From Streptomyces mirabilis (GTDB lineage Bacteria > Actinomycetota > Actinomycetes > Streptomycetales > Streptomycetaceae), in the NCBI RefSeq assembly GCF_039503195.1, contig NZ_JBCJKP010000001.1:6696001-6760000 (forward strand): a DNA stretch of 64,000 nt, written 5' to 3'. Both the position numbers and the translations under genes were made by a program. Of the stretch, positions 26,998 to 36,530 are shown in pieces (position 1 is the stretch's first letter; each line of letters starts with the position of its first letter). The notes beneath the pieces were generated by a model, which saw nothing but the letters and a program-made list of their open reading frames with translations, was not told the origin of the DNA and searched no databases.

Positions 26998-27321
26998 TCA
27001 GTGGGCGGAGCCCGAGAGCTGGAGGCCGATGACGCCGATGATGACGAAGCTGATGGAGACGATCTTGAGTGTCGACACCAGGTCGCCGAGGAAGATCATG
27101 CCGTAGATGGCGGTGCCCGCCGCGCCGATGCCGGTCCACACCGCGTACGCCGGGCCGACGTCGAGCTTCTTCAGCGAGAGGGTCAGCAGGCCGAAACTGC
27201 CCAGCGCGAAGACGCAGAAGGCGACCGTCGGCCAAAGTCTGCTGAAGCCGTGCGAGAGCTTCAGACAGACGGCGAAGCCGGTTTCGAGCAGTCCCGCCAC
27301 AACGACCAGCAGCCACGCCAT
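26998..27321 (-). CDS. SMR-family efflux protein (SugE/Gdx type)
   Basis: 107 residues with four transmembrane helices. The essential helix-1 glutamate is in AGLLETGFAVCLKLSHGFSRLWPT, and helix 3 carries VGPAYAVWTGIGAAG. HGFSRLxPT and AYAVWTGIGA are more like SugE/Gdx guanidinium exporters than EmrE, but the usual Trp after the helix-1 Glu is Phe here. It works as a dual-topology dimer exchanging protons for cations. No guanidine riboswitch is visible upstream, so the substrate stays open. Confidence 0.88.
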   Translation of the reverse strand: MAWLLVVVAGLLETGFAVCLKLSHGFSRLWPTVAFCVFALGSFGLLTLSLKKLDVGPAYAVWTGIGAAGTAIYGMIFLGDLVSTLKIVSISFVIIGVIGLQLSGSAH

Positions 27322-27466
27322 GTCTCGTCCTCCGGTGTAAGCACGTCGACTGCTTCGCCTGGCCTGGTTCCGGCTTGGTGCGATTATGCATTCGCCGACC
27401 GGCTAAGCACTTACCGACGGGCCGCCCACGCAAACAACGCGGAGGTCACAAGGGGGCTCAGGGGAC

Positions 27467-28477
27467 TCAGTCACCCTCCGTGCGCTCCCGCGTCGCCAGC
27501 AGTCGGCGCAGGGAGTAGAGCCGCTGCGGGTCCGCGTGTCCGTCCGCCACCCACTGGTCCAGCGCGCAGTCCGGCTCGTCGTGGCTGCACGCGCGCGGAC
27601 AGCCCTCGGTACCGGGTTCGAGGTCGGGGAAGGCGTGGATGACCCGGGACGGGTCGACGTGGTGCAGGCCGAAGGAGCGGACGCCGGGGGTGTCGATGAC
27701 CCAGCCCTCACTGCCCGGCAGCGGGATCGCGCGCGCCGAGGTCGTGGTGTGCCGGCCGCGGCCCGTGACGGCGTTCACGTGGCCCGTGCTGCGCCGGCGC
27801 TCCAGCGAGACCAGCGCGTTGACCAGGGTCGTCTTGCCGACGCCGGAGTGCCCGACGAACGCCGTGATCTTGCCGTCCAGCTGCTTGCGCACCCGGTCCA
27901 CCGCCGTGCCGCTCTCCAGCTCCGCACGGCTCGTCACGACGTAGGGGACGCCCAAGGCCCCGTACAGCTCGAGGAGTTCGTCGGGCGGGGCGAGGTCCGA
28001 CTTGGTCAGCACCAGCAGGGGCTCCAGGCCTGCGTCGTACGCCGCGACCAGGCAGCGGTCGATCAGGCGGGGGCGCGGCTCGGGGTCGGCGAGGGCGGTG
28101 ACGATCGCGAGCTGGTCGGCGTTGGCGACGACCACGCGCTCGTAGGGATCGTCGTCGTCGGCCGTGCGGCGCAGCACCGAGCTGCGCGGCTCGATGCGGA
28201 CGATGCGGGCGAGGGTGTCCTTCTCGCCGGACAGGTCACCGACGATCGCGACGCGGTCCCCGACGACGGCGGCCTTGCGACCCAGCTCGCGGGCCTTCAT
28301 CGCCATCACGAGGCGGTCCTCGACGAGGCAGGTCAGACGGCCCCGGTCGACGGTGACGACCATGCCCTCGACCGCCTCCTCGTGCTTGGGGCGGATGTTC
28401 GTACGCGGACGGTTGCCCTTGCGGTTGGGGCGCTGGCGGATGTCGTCCTCGTCGGTGTGCTTGCCGTAGCGGCGCAT
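27467..28477 (-). CDS. rsgA: ribosome small-subunit maturation GTPase RsgA
   Basis: 336 residues from ATG 28477. It has an OB-fold N-terminus and circularly permuted GTPase motifs: TKSD (G4), then GHSGVGKTTLVNAL (G1), TTSAR (G2), DTPGVRSFG (G3). The C-terminal zinc knuckle is CPRACSHDEPDCAL. RsgA is a late 30S assembly factor. It begins 16 bp after aroA on the same strand, forming an aroA-rsgA unit. Confidence 0.93.
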   Translation of the reverse strand: MRRYGKHTDEDDIRQRPNRKGNRPRTNIRPKHEEAVEGMVVTVDRGRLTCLVEDRLVMAMKARELGRKAAVVGDRVAIVGDLSGEKDTLARIVRIEPRSSVLRRTADDDDPYERVVVANADQLAIVTALADPEPRPRLIDRCLVAAYDAGLEPLLVLTKSDLAPPDELLELYGALGVPYVVTSRAELESGTAVDRVRKQLDGKITAFVGHSGVGKTTLVNALVSLERRRSTGHVNAVTGRGRHTTTSARAIPLPGSEGWVIDTPGVRSFGLHHVDPSRVIHAFPDLEPGTEGCPRACSHDEPDCALDQWVADGHADPQRLYSLRRLLATRERTEGD

Positions 28478-28493
28478 GATCCCGGTCCGCCCG

Positions 28494-29834
28494 TCAGTTC
28501 CCGAGCATTCCGGTCCACAGATCGGGGAAGTCCGGCAGGGTCTTCGCCGTCGTCGCCACGTTCTCGATCTGTACGCCCTCCACCGCCAGCCCGATGATCG
28601 CGCCGGCGGTCGCCATGCGGTGGTCGTCGTAGGTGTGGAAGATGCCGCCGTGCAGTCGGCGCGGGCGGATGTGCAGGCCGTCGGCGGTCTCGGTGACGTC
28701 ACCGCCGAGTTCGTTGATCTCCTTGGTGAGCGCGGCCAGCCGGTCCGTCTCGTGCAGGCGCAGATGCGCCACGCCCCGCAGGGTGGACGGGGAGTCGGCG
28801 AGGGCCGCGACCGCCGCGATGCCCGGGGTCAGCTCGCCGACCTCGCTCAGGTCCACGTCGATGCCGTGGACCGCACCCGAACCGGTGAACTCCAGACCGC
28901 TGTCGTTCAGTTCGCAGGAACCGCCCATCTCGGTGAAGATCTCCCGCAGCCGGTCACCGGGCTGGGTGGTGTGCGCGGGCCAGTCGGGGACGACGACCGT
29001 GCCGCCGGTCACCAGGGCCGCCGCCAGGAACGGCTGGGCGTTCGACAGGTCCGGCTCGATGATCAGGTCGCGGCCGAGCAGCGCGCCGGGCGTGACCCGC
29101 CAGACGTTGGGCTCGCCGCCCGACTCCGGGGTGTCCACCTGCGCGCCGACCGCGCGCAGCATGTCGACCGTCATCCGGATGTGCGGCATCGAGGGCAGCG
29201 TCGAGCCGGTGTGGCGGACCTCCACCCCCTGGTTGAAGCGGGGGCCGGACAGGAGGAGGGCGCTCACGAACTGGGACGACGAGGACGCGTCGATCTCCAC
29301 CGGGCCGCCGTCCAGGGCGCCGCCGCCGTGCACGGTCAGCGGCAGCGCGCCGCGGCCGTCGTCGTCGATGCGGGCGCCGAGCAGACGCAGCGCGTCGATC
29401 ACACCGTTCAGCGGACGCTCGTACGACCGGGGGTCGCCGTCGAAACGGATGGGGCCGTCCGCGAGGGCGGCGACCGGGGGCAGGAAGCGCATCACGGTGC
29501 CGGCGTTGCCGACGTCGACCGTGGCCGGACCCTGGAGACCCGAGGGGATGACCCGCCAGGCCTCGCCGGAGGCGTCCGGGCCGGCGGCGACCGTGGAGCT
29601 GGACGCCACCGTCTCCTCGATGCCGACGCCCATCGCGCGCAGCGCGCCCGCCATCAGCAGCGTGTCCCGGGAGCGCAGCGGGCGGCGCAGCCAGCCCGGC
29701 TCCGAGGCGAGCGCGGCGAGGACCAGGGCACGGTTGGTGACCGACTTGGACCCCGGCACGTGGACCGTCGCGTCGACGGCTCCGCTCGCGTGCGGGGCGG
29801 GCCAGAGGGCGGTGTGGGCGGGGTTCGCGGTCAT
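28494..29834 (-). CDS. aroA: 3-phosphoshikimate 1-carboxyvinyltransferase (EPSP synthase)
   Basis: 446 residues. Recognised by [18 protein letters not shown] near the N-terminus, [16 protein letters not shown] in the PEP-binding region, and [21 protein letters not shown] and [15 protein letters not shown] near the C-terminus. It catalyses the sixth step of the shikimate pathway. Gly in GNAGT is the usual glyphosate-relevant position. It is followed closely by rsgA. Confidence 0.95.
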   Translation of the reverse strand: MTANPAHTALWPAPHASGAVDATVHVPGSKSVTNRALVLAALASEPGWLRRPLRSRDTLLMAGALRAMGVGIEETVASSSTVAAGPDASGEAWRVIPSGLQGPATVDVGNAGTVMRFLPPVAALADGPIRFDGDPRSYERPLNGVIDALRLLGARIDDDGRGALPLTVHGGGALDGGPVEIDASSSSQFVSALLLSGPRFNQGVEVRHTGSTLPSMPHIRMTVDMLRAVGAQVDTPESGGEPNVWRVTPGALLGRDLIIEPDLSNAQPFLAAALVTGGTVVVPDWPAHTTQPGDRLREIFTEMGGSCELNDSGLEFTGSGAVHGIDVDLSEVGELTPGIAAVAALADSPSTLRGVAHLRLHETDRLAALTKEINELGGDVTETADGLHIRPRRLHGGIFHTYDDHRMATAGAIIGLAVEGVQIENVATTAKTLPDFPDLWTGMLGN

Positions 29835-29915
29835 GCGCCCACTTTAGTGGGTGGGGGTGGGGGTAGATCTTGATCAAAAGTGACGGAATGTGAGCGAAAG
29901 TTTCAGGGGTGCCTC

Positions 29916-29975
29916 AACGCCCCCGCGCTCAACGCCCCCGCATCCAACGCCCCCGCGCTCGCCGCCCCGCACTTC
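29916..29975. repeat. short tandem CAACGCCCCCGC repeats
   Basis: Four to five imperfect copies of a ~15-nt unit built on CAACGCCCCCGCGCT lie between the converging ends of the M50 gene and the start of aroA. Function is unknown. Confidence 0.5.
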
Positions 29976-30696
29976 AACGCCCCAGCAGCCAGCGGCCGCC
30001 GCCCAGCAGAGAGCACAGGGACACCGCGTGGAACAGGAACAGCCACAGCCCCGCCGGGACGTGGGTGAGGCGGGAGAGCTGGTCGGCGTCGGAGTCGCCG
30101 GCGCCGCCCCGGCTGCGCTTGGCCTGGAGCTCGAAGGCCGGACGGACGCCGCCGAGCAGCAGGAACCACACCACGGCGTAGGCGAACGCCGCCTGCACCT
30201 GGGGTCCGGCGAGCCAGGACACCACCAGGAACGTGCCGCCGGTGAGGACCACCGTGAGCGCGCCGTAGGCGTTGCGGATCATCACCAGCATCGCGACGAG
30301 CAGGGCCGTGGCCAGCCACAGCAGCAGGGTGATGCGGCCCAGGCCCAGCAGCGCGGCGCCGCCGAGGCCGAGCAGCGGGGGAGCGGTGTAGCCGGCCGAC
30401 GCGGTGAGGATCATGCCGAGGCCGGTGGGCTTGCCGCGACTGACGGTGAGGCCGCTGGTGTCGGAGTGCAGCCGGATACCACTGAGGCTCCGCCCGGTCA
30501 GCAGCGCCACCAGCCCGTGGCCGCCCTCGTGCGCGATGGTGATGGCGTTGCGGGAGACACGCCAGACGCCGTGCGGGACGATCACCGCGAGAGCGGCGAC
30601 CATGGTGGCTATCACCACCCACAGGTCGGGGTCCGGCTGGGTGCCGGAGACCTGGTCCCAGAGCGAGGCCAGCGAGGTGGCTGCGGTGCTGTCCAT
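29974..30696 (-). CDS. M50 family membrane metallopeptidase-like protein
   Basis: 240 residues from ATG 30696. It has about six transmembrane helices and a zinc-binding HEGGH in AITIAHEGGHGLVALLTGR, the M50B site-2-protease-like signature. The second M50 motif is not obvious, though HVPAGLWLFLFHAVS might contribute. It is divergent from the SRAP gene, with the two start codons only 50 bp apart. Substrate unknown. Confidence 0.82.
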   Translation of the reverse strand: MDSTAATSLASLWDQVSGTQPDPDLWVVIATMVAALAVIVPHGVWRVSRNAITIAHEGGHGLVALLTGRSLSGIRLHSDTSGLTVSRGKPTGLGMILTASAGYTAPPLLGLGGAALLGLGRITLLLWLATALLVAMLVMIRNAYGALTVVLTGGTFLVVSWLAGPQVQAAFAYAVVWFLLLGGVRPAFELQAKRSRGGAGDSDADQLSRLTHVPAGLWLFLFHAVSLCSLLGGGRWLLGR

Positions 30697-30746
30697 TGTC
30701 TGCGGTGGCTCCCTCTGGTGTCGCGGAATCTGGCAGTGTGGCACGT

Positions 30747-31562
30747 ATGTGCGGACGGTATGCAGCGAGTCGTGGGCCCGAGGATCTCGCAGGAATCTTT
30801 GAGGTCGAGAAGTGGGAGCCCGAGGAGACCTTGGACCCCGACTACAACGTGGCTCCGACCAAGGACGTCTATGCCGTCCTCGACCGTCCCCTTAAGGACG
30901 CCCAGAGCCCGAAGCCGGTTCGCCAGCTGCGCAGACTCAAGTGGGGGCTCGTCCCGTCCTGGGCCAAGACGCCCGAGGGCGGCGCCCGGATGATCAACGC
31001 CCGCGCGGAGACCGTGCACGAGAAGCCCTCGTACCGCCGTGCCTTCGCCGCCCGGCGTTGCATCGTCCCCGCCGACGGCTACTACGAGTGGGTCACCGGG
31101 TCCGGCGAGCGCGATCTCGAGGTCGAGGGCAAGAAGAAGCGGCCGCGCAAGCAGCCGTACTTCGTGCTGCCCGCGGACGGCTCGGTCTTCGCGATGGCGG
31201 GTCTGTACGAGTTCTGGCGCGACCGGACGCTCCCCGACGACCACCCCCGGGCCTGGTGGGCGACGTGCTCGGTGATCACGACCGAGGCGGAGACCTCGCC
31301 GCTCGCGGTCGCGCCCGCCGAGGGGCCGTACGCCCTCGCCGACATCCACCCCCGGATGCCCCTGATGCTCACCCCGGACCGCTGGGACGCCTGGCTCGAC
31401 CCGGCCCGTACGGATGTCGACGGCCTGCGCGAGCTGCTCGCGCCGCCGCCCGCCGGGCTGATGCGCGCCTATCCCGTCTCCACGGCCGTCAGCAACGTCC
31501 GCAACAACGGGCCGGAGCTGCTGAAGGAGCTGGAGGGCCCCGAAGAGGGCACACTCTTCTGA
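30747..31562 (+). CDS. SRAP (YedK/HMCES) family abasic-site protein
   Basis: 271 residues from ATG 30747. Cys2 immediately after the initiator Met (MCGRYAAS) is the catalytic residue that forms a thiazolidine crosslink with abasic sites in single-stranded DNA. Family motifs NVAPTKDV, WGLVPSWAK, INARAETVHEKPSYRRAFAARRCIVPADGYYEW and HPRMPLML are all present. It shields abasic sites during replication. The TGCGGA after ATG fixes the start. Confidence 0.92.
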   Translation: MCGRYAASRGPEDLAGIFEVEKWEPEETLDPDYNVAPTKDVYAVLDRPLKDAQSPKPVRQLRRLKWGLVPSWAKTPEGGARMINARAETVHEKPSYRRAFAARRCIVPADGYYEWVTGSGERDLEVEGKKKRPRKQPYFVLPADGSVFAMAGLYEFWRDRTLPDDHPRAWWATCSVITTEAETSPLAVAPAEGPYALADIHPRMPLMLTPDRWDAWLDPARTDVDGLRELLAPPPAGLMRAYPVSTAVSNVRNNGPELLKELEGPEEGTLF

Positions 31563-31613
31563 CGTGACGGAGGTCATGGAAGCCTTCCGCGACGGAGGCC
31601 ATGGAAATCTGAC

Positions 31614-32258
31614 GTGACGGAGATCATGGACGCGATCGAGACGGTCGAGACGGACGCCGGTCCAGCCCGCATCACGTGGCACCGGGCCAAGAAGCCACGC
31701 CTCGTGCTCGCTGTGAGTCACGGTGCGGGCGGCGGTATCGAGGCGCGTGATCTCCAGGCGCTGGCCGCGGTGCTGCCCGGGCACGGCGTGAGCGTCGCGC
31801 TCGTCGAGCAGCCCTGGCGGGTGGCCGGAAAGAAGGTGGCGCCCGCGCCCAAGACCCTGGACGTGGGATGGCGGGGCCTGTGGCCCACGGTCGCGAAGCC
31901 CGGACTGCCGGTGGTCGCGGGCGGGCGCAGCGCCGGAGCCCGTGTCGCCTGCCGTACGGCGACGGAACTCGGCGCCACCGCCGTCCTCGCCCTCAGTTTC
32001 CCGCTGCATCCGCCCGGCAGGCCCGAGAAGTCCCGCGCCGACGAACTCCTCGGCGCCGGGGTGCCCACCCTCGTCGTCCAGGGCGGCAACGACCCGTTCG
32101 GCAAGCCCGCGGAGTTCCCGAACGGCTCGCACGAGCTGATCGAGGTGCCGTACGGCGATCATGGATTCGCCGTCCCGAAACGGGCACCGATCGACCAGGA
32201 TGCGGCCCTGGAGGTCATCACCGAGGGCGTCGTGGGGTGGATCGCGTCACTCGGGTGA
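31614..32258 (+). CDS. alpha/beta hydrolase family protein (KANL3/TEX30-like)
   Basis: 214 residues from GTG 31614; ATG 31626 is an alternative. It has an oxyanion-region SHGAGGG, nucleophile elbow GGRSAGARVA, an acid in VQGGNDPFG and the histidine in YGDHGFAVP. This pattern fits the small KANL3/TEX30-type hydrolase-like family. The substrate is unknown. The upstream 50 bp contain two imperfect copies of GACGTGACGGAG. It is about 90 bp ahead of the SigR-prime start. Confidence 0.78.
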   Translation: MTEIMDAIETVETDAGPARITWHRAKKPRLVLAVSHGAGGGIEARDLQALAAVLPGHGVSVALVEQPWRVAGKKVAPAPKTLDVGWRGLWPTVAKPGLPVVAGGRSAGARVACRTATELGATAVLALSFPLHPPGRPEKSRADELLGAGVPTLVVQGGNDPFGKPAEFPNGSHELIEVPYGDHGFAVPKRAPIDQDAALEVITEGVVGWIASLG

Positions 32259-32263
32259 CGCAC

Positions 32264-32290
32264 GGGAATGTCGGGCGGTGGACCACTGTT
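32264..32290 (+). promoter_or_regulatory. SigR-type autoregulatory promoter of sigR
   Basis: GGGAAT (32264-32269), an 18-bp spacer and GTT (32288-32290) match the SigR consensus GGAAT-N18-GTT. It lies 59 bp upstream of the longer SigR start, consistent with the known thiol-stress-induced sigRp2 promoter. Confidence 0.8.
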
Positions 32291-32348
32291 GTGCCGAGCA
32301 GACAGCACGGAGCGTGCTGAACCGTTCGAACGAGAGGAAGTCCGCCGC

Positions 32349-33197
32349 ATGGGTTCGACCATCTGCCCGAACCGCAGCAGTAGCCCTGAGCTGGACTGGA
32401 CGGTGCTGCACGCGGCGAAGACCGTCCCCGTTCGAGCGGCGGCGGGTGTGGATGTTCGTCTATCCTCCGATTCGAGTGGGACCGGTTTCGGTCCTGCCAC
32501 GTCGCTGGAGGAGGTGGGTCCGGTCACTGGGACCGACGCAGGGACCGATCACGGCCAGGCGGAGCAGCCCGAGGGCCAGGGCACGAGCACGGAGTCGTCC
32601 GCCGAGCGCACCGCGCGCTTCGAGCGGGACGCGCTCGAATTCCTCGACCAGATGTACTCGGCCGCCCTGCGCATGACGCGCAACCCGGCCGACGCCGAGG
32701 ACCTGGTGCAGGAGACGTACGCGAAGGCGTACGCGTCCTTCCACCAGTTCCGCGAGGGCACCAACCTCAAGGCTTGGCTGTATCGCATTCTCACCAACAC
32801 CTTCATCAACTCGTACCGCAAGAAGCAGCGCGAACCCCAGCGCAGTGCGGCCGAGGAGATCGAGGACTGGCAGCTCGCGCGTGCCGAGTCGCACATGTCG
32901 ACCGGTCTGCGCTCCGCGGAGTCGCAGGCGCTCGACCACCTGCCCGACTCGGATGTCAAGGCTGCGCTGCAGGCGATCCCCGAGGAATTCCGCATCGCGG
33001 TCTATCTCGCTGATGTAGAAGGCTTTGCGTACAAGGAGATCGCGGACATCATGGGGACACCCATCGGTACGGTGATGTCCCGGCTGCACCGGGGCCGTCG
33101 CCAACTGCGCGGCATGCTCGAGGACTACGCCCGTGACCGCGGGCTGGTCCCGGCCGGCGCCGGAGAGTCGAACGAAGCGAAAGGCTCGGGCTCATGA
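32349..33197 (+). CDS. sigR: RNA polymerase sigma factor SigR, with longer SigR-prime start
   Basis: Two starts are built in: ATG 32349 (282 residues, SigR-prime) and GTG 32514 (227 residues, SigR). The difference is exactly the 55-residue extension described for S. coelicolor, whose long form is unstable and made from the SigR-dependent promoter. Region 2 ([51 protein letters not shown]) and region 4 ([41 protein letters not shown]) are intact. It controls the thiol-oxidative stress regulon. Its stop overlaps rsrA by four bases. Confidence 0.96.
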   Translation: MGSTICPNRSSSPELDWTVLHAAKTVPVRAAAGVDVRLSSDSSGTGFGPATSLEEVGPVTGTDAGTDHGQAEQPEGQGTSTESSAERTARFERDALEFLDQMYSAALRMTRNPADAEDLVQETYAKAYASFHQFREGTNLKAWLYRILTNTFINSYRKKQREPQRSAAEEIEDWQLARAESHMSTGLRSAESQALDHLPDSDVKAALQAIPEEFRIAVYLADVEGFAYKEIADIMGTPIGTVMSRLHRGRRQLRGMLEDYARDRGLVPAGAGESNEAKGSGS

Positions 33198-33496
33198 GCT
33201 GCGGAGAGCCGCACGAGACGGATTGCAGTGAGGTACTCGACCACCTGTACGAGTTCCTCGACCATGAGATGCCGGACTCGGACTGCACCAAGTTCGAGGT
33301 GCACTTCGAGGAGTGCTCCCCGTGTCTCGAGAAGTACGGACTCGAGAAGGCCGTGAAGAAGCTGGTCAAGCGGTGCTGCGGCCAGGACGACGTGCCGACC
33401 GATCTGCGCGCCAAGGTCATGGGGCGCATCGACCTGATCCGGTCCGGTCAGACCGTGCCCGAGCACGACGTCACCGCGACGCCCCAGGAGTCCTGA
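33194..33496 (+). CDS. rsrA: redox-sensing zinc anti-sigma factor RsrA
   Basis: 100 residues, starting within the sigR stop (ATGA). Cys11, His37, Cys41 and Cys44 are exactly at the positions of the characterised zinc/disulfide switch ([11 protein letters not shown] motif). Additional cysteines are 3, 31, 61 and 62. Reduced zinc-bound RsrA holds SigR; disulfide formation releases it. Overlap with sigR ensures balanced synthesis. Confidence 0.96.
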   Translation: MSCGEPHETDCSEVLDHLYEFLDHEMPDSDCTKFEVHFEECSPCLEKYGLEKAVKKLVKRCCGQDDVPTDLRAKVMGRIDLIRSGQTVPEHDVTATPQES

Positions 33497-33536
33497 ACTC
33501 CCCGGGGAGATCGTCCGGTTATCACCCGAACGTGCT

Positions 33537-33563
33537 AATCCGCGGGCTCCGAGCCCGCGGATT
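33537..33563 (+). terminator. terminator after sigR-rsrA
   Basis: A perfect 13-bp inverted repeat around one central base (33537-33549 with 33551-33563); in RNA the inner pairs must open into a loop. Confidence 0.6.
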
Positions 33564-33651
33564 CGGCCATTGCCGCCCCCGTACCGTTCCCACCGCCCTA
33601 GGCTCCGGATCCTGACCGGGGCAGGGGACGTCCGGGGGAGGGAACGAGGCG

Positions 33652-35100
33652 ATGGGGTCGATTCCGACGTGGGCCCGTGTCTACCTCGTCTGTGTCGTCC
33701 TGGCCGCCGTGGCCTGCCTGGCTCCGCTGCCCGCCGTGCACGCACCCTGGTGGATCGTCGCCCTGCTCGCCGCGCTGTACGCCGGCTGCGAGCGGATCCC
33801 CTTCCCGCACAGCCCCAAGGGTGCCGCCGCCCGCGCAGCCGAGCGAGGCGCCCCCAGAGGGCTGGGCACCTTCCTGCCCGTGCTGCTCGCCGGGGCCTTT
33901 CTGCTGCCGCCGTCGGCCGCCGCGCTCGTGGCGCTGCCGGGCGCGCTGCTCGCCCGTGTGGAGCAGCGGCCGCGGTGGCTGCGCCGGGTCTGGCGCGCGG
34001 CCCAGCTCGCCGTCGCGGTCTGGGCGGCGTCCCGGGTGCACTGGGCGCTGGGCGGCCGGGACGCGATCGCCCTGCCCCACTTCCCGTACGCGCTCGTGCC
34101 CGCCGGGGCCGCGGTGCTCACCTTCTGTCTGGTCCTGACCGCGCTCGACGGCGGGATCCTGGCGCTCGCCGAGCGGGTGCCGGTGCGGGGTGCCTGGCGC
34201 GGGCTCTTCTCGCGCTCCCTCGCCTCGGTCGCCGTGCACGGGCTCGCCGGGCTGATGATGGCGGTGCTGTGGCGCAGTCAGTACGGTCCCGTCGCCGCGT
34301 TGCTCGTGCTGCTGCCGATGTATGTGTCCTGCTGGGCGTTCGCCCAGTACCACCGGGAGCGGGCCGCCCACCAGGCCACCATCCGGGCCCTCGTGCAGGC
34401 CGTCGACATCAAGGACGGGTACACGCGCGGGCACAGTGAGCGGGTCGGGCAGGCGTCCATGATGATCGCCCGTGAGCTGGGCATGGACGACGAGCGCGTC
34501 GAAGTGCTGCGGTTCGCCGGGATCCTGCACGACGTGGGGAAGCTGGGCGTGCCCACGCGGCTCCTGCGCAAGGACGGGCCGCTGACGCCGGAGGAACGGC
34601 GGATCATCGAGCTGCATCCCGAGTACGGGCACGAGATGGTGCGCGGCATCGGCTTCCTCGGGGAGGCGCGCTCGGCGATCCTGCACCACCATGAGCGGAT
34701 CGACGGGAGCGGGTATCCGTACGGGCTGGTGGGACGCCAGATCCCGGAGTTCGCGCGCGTGGTGGCCGTCGCCGACGCGTTCGACGCGATGACGTCGACC
34801 CGGTCCTACCGGCGGGCCCGGCCGGTGCCGGTGGCACTGGAGGAACTGGAACGGTGTGCGGGGGCGCAGTTCGATCCGGGGATGGTACGGGCCCTGGTGC
34901 GAGCGCTGAACCGACACGGGTGGCATCCTGCGGTGACCGCGGGGGTTTACCCGCCCGCTCCGCCCGTTTCCAGTCGGACAGAGGAGCACCCGAAAGACAA
35001 AGACCCTTCCCCGACGGGCGCCGACGGGCGTGGCGCGGGCCGGGACCCGGATGGTGTCGATCCTCCGTCGAGCGGTGTCGTCGGGCGGGGGCGGTCATGA
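33652..35100 (+). CDS. membrane-bound HD-GYP domain phosphohydrolase
   Basis: 482 residues. The first ~240 residues contain several transmembrane helices without a recognisable sensor fold. An HD-GYP domain follows: GHSERVGQASMMIA, LRFAGILHDVGKLGVP (HD near residues 292-293), HPEYGHEMV, HHERIDGSGYPYGL (DGSGYP near 351-356) and VVAVADAFDAMTS. HD-GYP enzymes hydrolyse cyclic di-GMP or related nucleotides. Activity is plausible because the motifs are complete. The last bases overlap the next gene by four (ATGA). Confidence 0.85.
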   Translation: MGSIPTWARVYLVCVVLAAVACLAPLPAVHAPWWIVALLAALYAGCERIPFPHSPKGAAARAAERGAPRGLGTFLPVLLAGAFLLPPSAAALVALPGALLARVEQRPRWLRRVWRAAQLAVAVWAASRVHWALGGRDAIALPHFPYALVPAGAAVLTFCLVLTALDGGILALAERVPVRGAWRGLFSRSLASVAVHGLAGLMMAVLWRSQYGPVAALLVLLPMYVSCWAFAQYHRERAAHQATIRALVQAVDIKDGYTRGHSERVGQASMMIARELGMDDERVEVLRFAGILHDVGKLGVPTRLLRKDGPLTPEERRIIELHPEYGHEMVRGIGFLGEARSAILHHHERIDGSGYPYGLVGRQIPEFARVVAVADAFDAMTSTRSYRRARPVPVALEELERCAGAQFDPGMVRALVRALNRHGWHPAVTAGVYPPAPPVSSRTEEHPKDKDPSPTGADGRGAGRDPDGVDPPSSGVVGRGRS

Positions 35101-36377
35101 GTGCCGTCGGGGTGGAGATTCCCGGGTACGGGGTCGTCGGGCGAGCCCCGTTCACCCTCACCCTCGTTCACGCGGTCGCCCTGCTCCTCGCCGTTGTCTC
35201 GCTGGCCGTCGTCCTCTGGCACGGTCTGGACGAACGAGGTGCCGCGCTCGCCTTCGGGATCCTCATCGCCGTGGGGGAGCTGACCCGCTGGAGCGGGGCC
35301 GAGGAGCGAGAGCCGGCGCCCCTCGCCGCCGCCGGAGCCCTCGCGTACGCGTTGCTCGGCGAGAACGCCGGACACCGCACCGACCACGGCGTCCTCGAGA
35401 TCGTCGCCGTCGTCGTGGCCGCGGCCCTCATCGGCTGCGTACCGCACGTCGCCCGGGGCCGCGGGCCCACCGCCGACCACCTCACCCGGCGCGTCCTCAC
35501 CGTCGGCTTCGCCGCCGTCTGCTTCCAACCCCTCTACAGCCAGGGAAGGTTGATGGGCTGGGGCGGCCCCTCGTACGCCCTGCTGCTGGTCTCCCTGCTG
35601 GTGCTCACCGCGCTGTGCGACGCCGTGCTCGCGGCGGCGATGGCGCACGCCCGGACCCGCTGGCCCTTCGGACCGCTGCTGCGGGACGAGCTGCGGGCCA
35701 CGCTCGGCATCGGGTCGGCGGTCTGCGCGACCGGGGCCGTGATGTCGCTCGCGGTGGCGGTCGTCGGGCTGTGGGCGCTGCCCGTGTTCTCGCTGCCCCT
35801 GCTGCTCACCCAGCTCTCCGTCCGGCGGTACGCCGCCGTGCGCGTCACCTACCGGCAGACGATCGCCTCACTCGCGCGGGCCACCGAGATCGCCGGGTAC
35901 ACCCCCACCGGGCACGCCCGGCGGGTCGCCGCGCTCAGCCGGGCCGTCGGCCGTGAGCTGGGCCTGTCCGAGCCCGATCTGACCGTCCTGGAGTACGCGG
36001 CGCTCATGCACGACATCGGACAGCTCAGCCTCGTCGACCCGGTGCCGGCCGGCGCCACCTCCGTGCTCTCCGCCGACGAGCAGCGGCGCATCGCCCTCCT
36101 CGGCGGCGCCGTCGTACGCCAGACCGGCGTGGACGCCGAGGTCGCCGTGGTCGTGGAGCGGCAGGCCGATCCGTACCGGGAACAGCCGGTCACGGCACGG
36201 ATCGTGCGGGCCGTCAACGCGTACGAGGAGATGGCCAGGGAAGCAGGCCCGGGAGGGCCCCTCACCGCCCTGGAGAAGCTGCGCCTGGCCACCGCCCGCG
36301 ACTATCAGCCCGAGGTGGTGGAGTCGCTGGCCAGGGTCCTGTTGCGGGGCACCCTTACCCTGCCCCAGGCTGGGTAA
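35097..36377 (+). CDS. membrane protein with degenerate HD-GYP domain
   Basis: 426 residues from ATG 35097 within the previous stop. Its architecture copies its neighbour: about seven transmembrane helices then an HD domain (GHARRVAALSRAVGRELGLSEPDLTVLEYAALMHDIGQLSLVDP). The GYP signature is lost: VVERQADPYREQPV replaces HHERxDGxGYP. It is therefore probably catalytically impaired and could be a regulatory partner of the first protein. The overlap suggests stoichiometric synthesis. Duplication and divergence are inferred. Confidence 0.78.
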   Translation: MSAVGVEIPGYGVVGRAPFTLTLVHAVALLLAVVSLAVVLWHGLDERGAALAFGILIAVGELTRWSGAEEREPAPLAAAGALAYALLGENAGHRTDHGVLEIVAVVVAAALIGCVPHVARGRGPTADHLTRRVLTVGFAAVCFQPLYSQGRLMGWGGPSYALLLVSLLVLTALCDAVLAAAMAHARTRWPFGPLLRDELRATLGIGSAVCATGAVMSLAVAVVGLWALPVFSLPLLLTQLSVRRYAAVRVTYRQTIASLARATEIAGYTPTGHARRVAALSRAVGRELGLSEPDLTVLEYAALMHDIGQLSLVDPVPAGATSVLSADEQRRIALLGGAVVRQTGVDAEVAVVVERQADPYREQPVTARIVRAVNAYEEMAREAGPGGPLTALEKLRLATARDYQPEVVESLARVLLRGTLTLPQAG

Positions 36378-36530
36378 CCCATGGGTAATGAGCGCCCGTC
36401 CAACGGTCCGTGGTTGGATGCGAGGAAGAGGGTGTTCGGGGGCACGGGTCGGCCCGGGGCCGCGCTGTCTTCAAGAAACTCTTCAAGGGACCGGCAGGCG
36501 GGAAACGCAAGGAACTGGCAGGCGGGAATC

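Noticed and set aside
27322..27466. Guanidine riboswitch upstream of the SMR exporter
   Set aside because: No conserved guanidine-I, -II or -III motifs could be read in the leader.
36381..36530. N-terminal extension of the TPR-like protein from ATG 36381
   Set aside because: Sequence is low-complexity and overlaps duplicated GGCAGGCGGGAA blocks; GTG 36531 gives a protein starting at the conserved region.
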